Below are positions 57,917 through 64,000 of a stretch of DNA of 64,000 nucleotides, piece after piece. The notes under the pieces are model-generated. The model was not told the origin of the DNA. It worked only from the letters and a program-made list of their open reading frames with translations, and did not search any database. Numbering within the stretch: position 1 is the first letter of the stretch; each line of letters opens with the position of its first letter. Location of the stretch: contig JAUIZM010000094.1 of assembly GCA_030848705.1 (NCBI GenBank), positions 124,001 to 188,000 on the forward strand. Reading direction: 5' to 3'. This DNA is from Heracleum sosnowskyi. Its lineage: Eukaryota; Streptophyta; Magnoliopsida; Apiales; Apiaceae. The position numbers and the translations under genes were made by a program.

Positions 57917-60170
57917 TACTATCCTATAACTTGTGCAAGGCACGAGCCTTAAAAATAATAAACTAAAAAATTTAATGTGAACGGAAAATATTAAAATAAA
58001 AGTAAAAATTAATATGATAAATGAGGCTGAGGAAGATAAATGAGGAAGATAAATGAGGTATTATTAATATTATTTTATAATAAAATAATATTAATAATAA
58101 GTACAGATAGAAAATCTAAAATGTTTTAATTAAAAAAAGTAATTGTCCGTGATATTTTTAGAAGTGTTTTAATTATATTAATTGTATTTATTAAAAAAAT
58201 ACGTTGACATGCTAAAATAATTAAGTTTTTTTAATAAGGATAAATAGAAAAACTAATATGTTTTAATTAAAAAAAGTAAATGCTCGTAATATTTTTAGAT
58301 GTGTTTTAATTATATTAATTGTATTTGTTAAAAAAAATATGTTCACTTGTTAAAATAGGTAAGTTTTTTGAAATAATTAAAAATATTAAAATATGTTTTA
58401 AAATATATAAGTAAGGGTTGCACTTGATATTTTTGGAAAAGAGAGATTTTAATGATAAGAAATATAAAAGATAATATATTTGAATTTAAAGGTAATTGTC
58501 CGTGATATTTTTGGAAAATAAGTAGATTTTGTTAGAAAAAAATGTTTTAACTATAAAAGGTAATCAGCTAGTTACTATTTTTATATTATTTTATTATTTA
58601 TTAAATAGAGTATTAAAATATGTTTTAAAATAAATAAATAAGGATTGCACCTCATATTTTTGGAAAATAGGGATTTTAGTGATAAAAAATATAAAAGATA
58701 ATATATTTTAATTTAAAGGTAATTGTCGTGATATTTTTGGAAAAAGAGTAGATTTTGTTAGAATTTTTTTTTAATTATAAAAGGCAATCAGCTAGTTACT
58801 ATTTCTATATTATTTTATTATTTATTAAATAGAGTATTAAAATAGGTTTTAAAATAAATAAGTAAGGATTGCACCTCATATTTTTGTAAAACAGAGATTT
58901 TAGTGATAACAAATTTAAAATATAATATGTTTTAATTTAAAGATAATTGCCATGATATTTTTGGAAAAGTAGTAGATTTTGTTAGTGAAAAAAATATTTT
59001 AATTTTAAAAGGCAATCATCTAGTTACTATATTTATATTTTTTTATTATTTATTAAATAGAATAAAAGACCGAAAACCGACCGAAAACCGAAAACCAAAA
59101 CTTTCAATGTTTTGGCTTTAATAATATAACTAGCATATAACCCGTGCAAGGCACGGGCCTTAAAAAATATGATAAATGATAAAAATTTAATGTGAATGGA
59201 AAATATTAAAATAAAAATAAAAATTAATATGATAAATTATAAAATGAGAAACTTAAATATTAATTGAAACATAAAACAAATATTAAAAAATACATATGGG
59301 ACTGAGGAAGATAAATGAGGTATTATTAATATTATTTTATAATAAAATAATATTAATAATAAGGATAAATAGAAAATCTAACATATTTTAATTAAAAAAA
59401 GTAATTGTACGTGATACTTTTAGAAGTGTTTTAATTATATTAATTATATTTATTAAAAAAATACGTTAACATGTTAAAATAAGTAAGTTTTTTTAATAAG
59501 GACAAATAGAAAATTTAACATGTTTTAATTAAAAAAAGTAACTTCCCGTAATATTTTTAGATGTTTTTTAATAGCTTGTAGATTTTGTTAGAAAAAAATG
59601 TTTTAACTATAAAAGGCAATCAGCTAGTTACTATTTTTATATTATTTTATTATTTATTAAATAGAGTATTAAAATAGTTTTTAAAATAAATAAGTAAGGA
59701 TTGCACCTCATATTTTTGGAAAATAAAGATTTTAGTGATAACAAATATAAAAGATAATATATTTTAATTTAAAGGTAATTATCGTGATATTTTTGGAAAA
59801 GAAGTAGATTTTTTTAGAATATTTTTTAAATTATAAAAGACAATCAGCTAGTTACTATTTTTATATTATTTTATTATTTATTAAATAGAGTATTAAAATA
59901 GGTTTTAAAATTATTAAGCACCTCATATTTTTGGAAAACAGAGATTTTTGTGATAACAAATATAAAAGATAATATGTTTTAATTTAAAGATAATTGCCAT
60001 GATATTTTTGGAAAAGTAGTAGATTTTGTTAGAAAAAAATATATTTTAATTATAAAATGCAATCATCTAGTTACTATATTTATATATTTTTATTATTTAT
60101 TAAATAGAATAAAAGACCGAAAACCGAAAACCAAAATTTTCAATGTTTCAGTTTTAATAATATAGTATAT
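57917..60170. repeat. Two tandem ~1.1-kb AT-rich blocks with ~225-bp internal repeats
   Basis: Each block starts with a GTGCAAGGCAC hairpin (perfect CCCGTGC/GCACGGG stem in the second, decayed in the first), followed by an AATTTAATGTGAA-type stretch. Each ends with CCGAAAACC repeats and TTTTAATAATATA. Inside, a unit marked by TTGCACCTCATATTTTTGG recurs at about 58409, 58645 and 58867 in block 1 and 59701 and 59919 in block 2, a spacing of ~218-236 bp. No coding potential. Confidence 0.75.
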
Positions 60171-61700
60171 ATATAGATATTTCTAGGTATTTTTATTGCA
60201 AAAATATTATATGTATGTAATTGGTTTGCAAAAATATTGCTGTACTAGTTTGCAAATTAGGTGTTACTTTTCAATAATTTATTTTTAAAATTTTAAAACA
60301 AAAATGAAAATGTTTGATTGATGTAATTATGATTTATATACATTTTCAAAACAAATATTATAAAAAGTCATTTTAATATAGTTATAATAATTATTTATGT
60401 TTTAATATTGTTATTTTTATGATTTATGTTTTAATATTTATTATTTACACTTGCTAAAAAAATAAATACCAGTGTTAAACTTTTTTAAATAATTAAAAAT
60501 ATTAAAATATGTTTTAAAATATCTATAAATGATACTTCATTCTAAAATCAATACTTTATTTTGACTTATAACTTTAAGATAAGTCAGTAATAAATTGAGC
60601 ACAAAAATCTAGAATGTAATAATGTGTAATAATAATGTAAATGTGTGGGTGGGTTGGCTGTAAGTTGATACAGATTTCAATTGCTGGTCATCTACTCCAC
60701 ATTCCATGCGGAGCCTACATATAGAAAGCAAACACGTTCAACTTACGGTCGTTGGTTTAGCTGCAGTGGAAAGTTTGATTTTACGACAACTTTTGACTAT
60801 AACCAGTGACGAAAAGTATTGTGGGTAGAAGAAAGTAGAATTTTCTTTGTGTATGTGGAGTTTAATTTATTCTGTTTCACATATTGGTCTCTCCCACCAA
60901 CCATTTCCATTATATTCCAAGTTCCAAACCCTTTTGTACGGGCTGAATTTTCTCCTAGCCTTCTTCCTGGAAGCCAGCAGTTACTATTTTAAATTTCCGG
61001 AAACTTTAACTATAGTGTTTGGCTGCTGTCAAGTTTTTTAGGAGGTCTTGCAAGTGCTTATTAAACTGACTAGGTATGAACTATATATGGAAGTTTCAAC
61101 TAATCTATGTGTATCTGGGTGGGGTAGTTAGAGCATCTCAAATAGTATAAAACCCTTAGGTAAACAATCCATGTGACATCTATATGTCACTTTTTAGATA
61201 ATACGTAAAAGGTTGAGTATTCCAACCATACAGTCCTTAGCAAAAAAATACAGACAACCATTTTTGGTTGGGTATATTTGTTGAACCAATGAAGCTCTTG
61301 TGTATAATTTTACCTAACAAAAAAATAGATAACACCATTGGAGTATATATCTTAACCTTTAGCAAAAATATTTCCTTATCATTATAGCGAACAAGATAGT
61401 CAACTATTTTTAACTATTGCTCTTGAAAATGCTCTTAGACAACCAAATACCAACTTTAATTTGATTACCATCATTTTCCAAGTAGAGACGGTTTGCGTCG
61501 GGCGGACTTGTTTAATGTGTCTGTAACCTAAAACCATTCTGTAATACTGAATTGTCATTGTATTATTAATTATATTTTTATAAATAATAAGAGTTCATTG
61601 TGCATGTATATGATAACAGAAATAAAAATACGTCATGTGTCAGAATATATTTATGATTTATTTTGGAATGTCACAATTACTAATTAGACAATCTTATTAT
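60171..61700. other. Remainder of insertion G, no recognised content
   Basis: AT-rich sequence with one less biased part (about 60630-61060) holding a 64-codon ORF (60847-61041) that I do not recognise. It could be a captured promoter or first-exon fragment, but nothing in the sequence proves it. Confidence 0.35.
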
Positions 61701-63758
61701 CTTGGTTTAATCAATGACGGGGATTTGCAAAGCCCCATTGCACCATTAAGGATGACTACGGTGATTTCTGTTGCAGGTACACAAAGCACAAAGGGAATGA
61801 GTGAAACAAAAACACTTACACCTGGCCTGAGTGGGAAAGGTAAAATGAGTGAAACACCAATAGAAACGTTGAGTGAACACCCAGAGCCAAACGTGAGGAG
61901 TGACACCCAAACCCTGACAAATATAGATGATCTGCTACCGCCAACAGAACGAGAACTACAAGTACAATCCACTCTCAAGGAGATGACAGTTCATGACAGA
62001 GAGGGAAATCCATTATTCAAAGTCCCTCTCAGACCTTTTTTTGTCCAAGGGATCTCCTTCGGTCAAGATGATACTTCTTTAACTTCAATACAATCGAAGA
62101 TTGACTTGGCTGCAGCTAATTCCAGAAGAACATACAGAGCTTTAAGCAGTGCATCTGACACTATAACAGGTACAAAAGAGGTTGTGGACTCACTGAAGAA
62201 GGAAGCTATGGAAGAACTGGTCGAATTGAGAGCAGACGTCAAGGACCTACGAGATGGATTCGTGAATGAAGAACATGTTCTTCAACAAGGTTAAGAAGCT
62301 CTATCTGAAGACATTCTGGTTATCCGGGATGGTCAAGTCAGGGTCAAGGATGCAATAAATACATTGTCAAGAGTGGAGTCTCGCCTCAACAAGAGATTAG
62401 ACAGAATCGAGCAGACTACCAACTCACGACTGAATGACATTGACAACAAGATTGCTTCTGTGGAAGAAATGACCAAGGACAATGCTTTATTCATGGAGAA
62501 TCAAGGTGACGGTCTGGAGTCAATCTGGAATATGATCAAAAGTCAACAAGCTGGCCCGTCAACCAACTATGCTGAGGATTACTTCACGGAGGATTACTCA
62601 ACTAAGGGGGAGATGGGAACAGTAATGGAAACAACTATTCCAGTGAGACAATACTTGATTAAAGATCTTGTAGAAGAAGAGGAAGTTGAAGAGGCATTTG
62701 AATTCATGCATGAGCAACCAATGGAAGAGCATGAACCATATTATCCAGAGCCAATTGAACATCCAATCTTGGATGATAATATGGAAGAAGCAAATCCTCT
62801 ATCAATGGAACAAGAAGCTGCATTGGAGAGATTAAAAGCTGAGAAAGCAGAAAGAGAAGCCATGCAAGCTGAAAAGGAAACTCACCAAGCAATTCTAAGA
62901 AGCGAGAAACTGAAAAGGTTCAAGATGTACAATGAGATAAGGAAGAATAAGTTGATAGATTTGGCACAGAAGCAAGGAAAAGACTGGGAGATGGCTTACA
63001 AAACATTTTGCGGAGTTGAAGACGGATTAGAAGTCAACGACAATGCTGATGTGGAAGTGACCATTCAGAATATCAGAAGTGCAAATCAAGACTCTCAGAC
63101 TTATTTCACTATATTGAGACAATCTCTTATCTACCTGAAGGTTGCAATAAAAGCAAATGGTGTCTGGAACATAATAATAAGTTTCATGGATAGAGGTACA
63201 TTTCTGATCTCCACAAAGTTTTTCGAACAGAGAACTTACACAGAATTGCAGGTGATACTCATTAAGATCCAAAGAACTACAAAGCTAAATGAACTTCTCC
63301 GTGAGCATGTTAAGGAGATTTTAATGAAAGTCAGTCCAGAGGTAACTGAAGATCCTCCAATGGTAAGATTCATGAAAAATGACTTGTTCAGAATCTGCTA
63401 TCTGACTGATAACAAACTGAAGGATTATCCAAATAACTATCTGATATCAGTTGAGAAGTACCTGAGATCCACTGGATTCATGACTACTGAGAAGGATAAA
63501 GCAGCAGGCACTCTGAGAAGCTATCTTATGGAAAATATGCCCTATTATAGGAAGAGAGTGGAAAGGGGATTGGAAGTGCATCCCAGACTACCCAACATGC
63601 CAAAGCAAAATCAGAAAGATGTCAGCATTGCATGGGTGTGGGCTGGAGTGGGTCAACAAGTTGAGTATATTGGAAGACACGTCAGAGGAGCAATCCTTAA
63701 ACCTGGAGAACCACTACACTATCCATTTGTGATTGATTATCAAGCTGCAAAATTCTAA
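61701..63758 (+). pseudogene. Element E ORF3, C-terminal part
   Basis: The frame resumes with SPIAP (shared with A and C) and runs to TAA at 62292-62294. It then continues in the same frame from about 62300 to 63758 through coiled coils (62364-62520 and 62800-62930) and the conserved C-terminal domain (TFCGVEDGLEVND, REHVKEILMKV, WAGVGQQVEYIGRH). A 1-bp change near 63748-63756 ends the frame about a dozen codons earlier than in C. Identity to C is high along the domain. Confidence 0.87.
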
Positions 63759-64000
63759 TCCTATAGCTGAAGAAGGTGAGATCTTATTGGACTGAAGATG
63801 AAGCAAAGAACAATCTGCCCAGGCTAAAGGAGCAACTTCATTGTAAAACTTTTTACTGTTCTTTGTAAATTAGAAATCTGGAAATGTAAATATTTAATCC
63901 AGAATGCATTTAATATTATCAATCTGTCTTACTTTAATTAGTTTCATATTTCCATTGGTTAGTTGAGTTATCCTCTAGGTATTTGTTTGTCGATCTCTAA
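63759..64000 (+). other. ORF3 3' untranslated region of E
   Basis: Matches 52565-52815 of element C, which leads to the PPT and 3' LTR. The window ends a few bases before the expected PPT. Confidence 0.7.

Larger units (their letters stand above)
57316..61700. mobile_element. Insertion G: AT-rich, unidentified insertion in E ORF3
   Basis: Alignment to C ORF3 shows continuity from about 57315 to 61701, so ~4.4 kb was inserted. It lacks LTRs, long ORFs and recognisable transposase. It contains a GGGGCGGACC...GGCTGGGCTAGG stretch (57504-57545) that resembles hAT-type ends, two adjacent similar blocks (57917-59126 and 59127-60170) with internal tandem repeats, and a less AT-rich segment (60630-61060). 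Exact ends and any target duplication are unclear. It may be more than one insertion. Confidence 0.6.
54521..64000 (+). mobile_element. Element E: copia element of the C family, 3' part only
   Basis: The visible parts are the right half of the pol-ORF3 spacer (54521-55720), ORF3 split by insertion G (55721-57315 and 61701-63758) and the ORF3 3' region up to the window edge. B is inserted in the spacer, so E's LTR, gag and pol should lie left of B, outside the window; its PPT and 3' LTR should start just past 64000. It is the outermost and therefore oldest layer. Confidence 0.88.

Noticed and set aside
60847..61041. Real 64-codon gene
   Set aside because: Short, in an inserted AT-rich segment, no recognisable domain or conserved context.

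Overview
The window is plant nuclear DNA, almost certainly from a large-genome flowering plant. An asterid eudicot is likely from the style of the elements, but the sequence does not identify the species. I see no ordinary cellular gene, no tRNA or rRNA gene and no CRISPR array. Nearly every base belongs to LTR retrotransposons nested inside one another, and most boundaries can be fixed from TG...CA ends, 5-bp target-site duplications (TSDs), primer-binding sites (PBS) complementary to initiator tRNA-Met, and polypurine tracts (PPT).

Nesting, outermost first. Element E (Ty1/copia, + strand) is visible only from 54521 to the right edge. Element B (Ty1/copia, +) sits in E; its 5' end is left of the window and its 3' LTR is 53970-54520. 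Three elements sit in B: A (Ty1/copia, - strand, 1-9960) in the gag; F (a different, degenerate Ty1/copia, 14695-23046, TSD TCTTC) in the extra ORF; and C (Ty1/copia, +, 27690-53938, TSD TTATT) between the extra ORF and the 3' LTR. Element D (Ty3/gypsy, Tekay/Del-like, 31575-45393, TSD TATGT, with LTRs of about 5.03 kb) sits in the pol of C. E is also split by G, an unidentified AT-rich insertion at about 57316-61700.

A, B, C and E are related Sirevirus-like copia elements with the layout LTR - PBS - gag - pol - spacer - long extra ORF (ORF3) - PPT - LTR. ORF3 codes for roughly 1,250-1,500 residues: a conserved N-terminal domain, a Ser/Pro/Thr-rich middle with a basic NLS-like cluster near residue 365, and coiled coils. 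No signal peptide or membrane segment is evident, so it does not look like an envelope protein.

The most interesting signal is non-coding. Each of these elements carries an array of its own short motif in the spacer just before a TATA box and ORF3: GGTCATACCGAG in A, ATCCTGAT/ATCAGGAT in B, TCGATAGTTTT in C and E. Wherever an LTR is in the window (A, B, C) it carries the same motif as that element's spacer. This suggests a second, internal promoter for ORF3 sharing a regulatory code with the LTR. In B the motif has also spread into coding sequence in more than one reading frame.

A second shared feature is the gag-pol junction, where the gag stop codon lies in or beside a branch-point-like sequence followed 17-26 nt later by a CAG|GG acceptor-like site at the start of pol.

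A has three uninterrupted reading frames as far as it is visible. B, C and E carry stops and frameshifts. F and D have nearly identical LTRs around decayed interiors, as expected of non-autonomous elements mobilised in trans.
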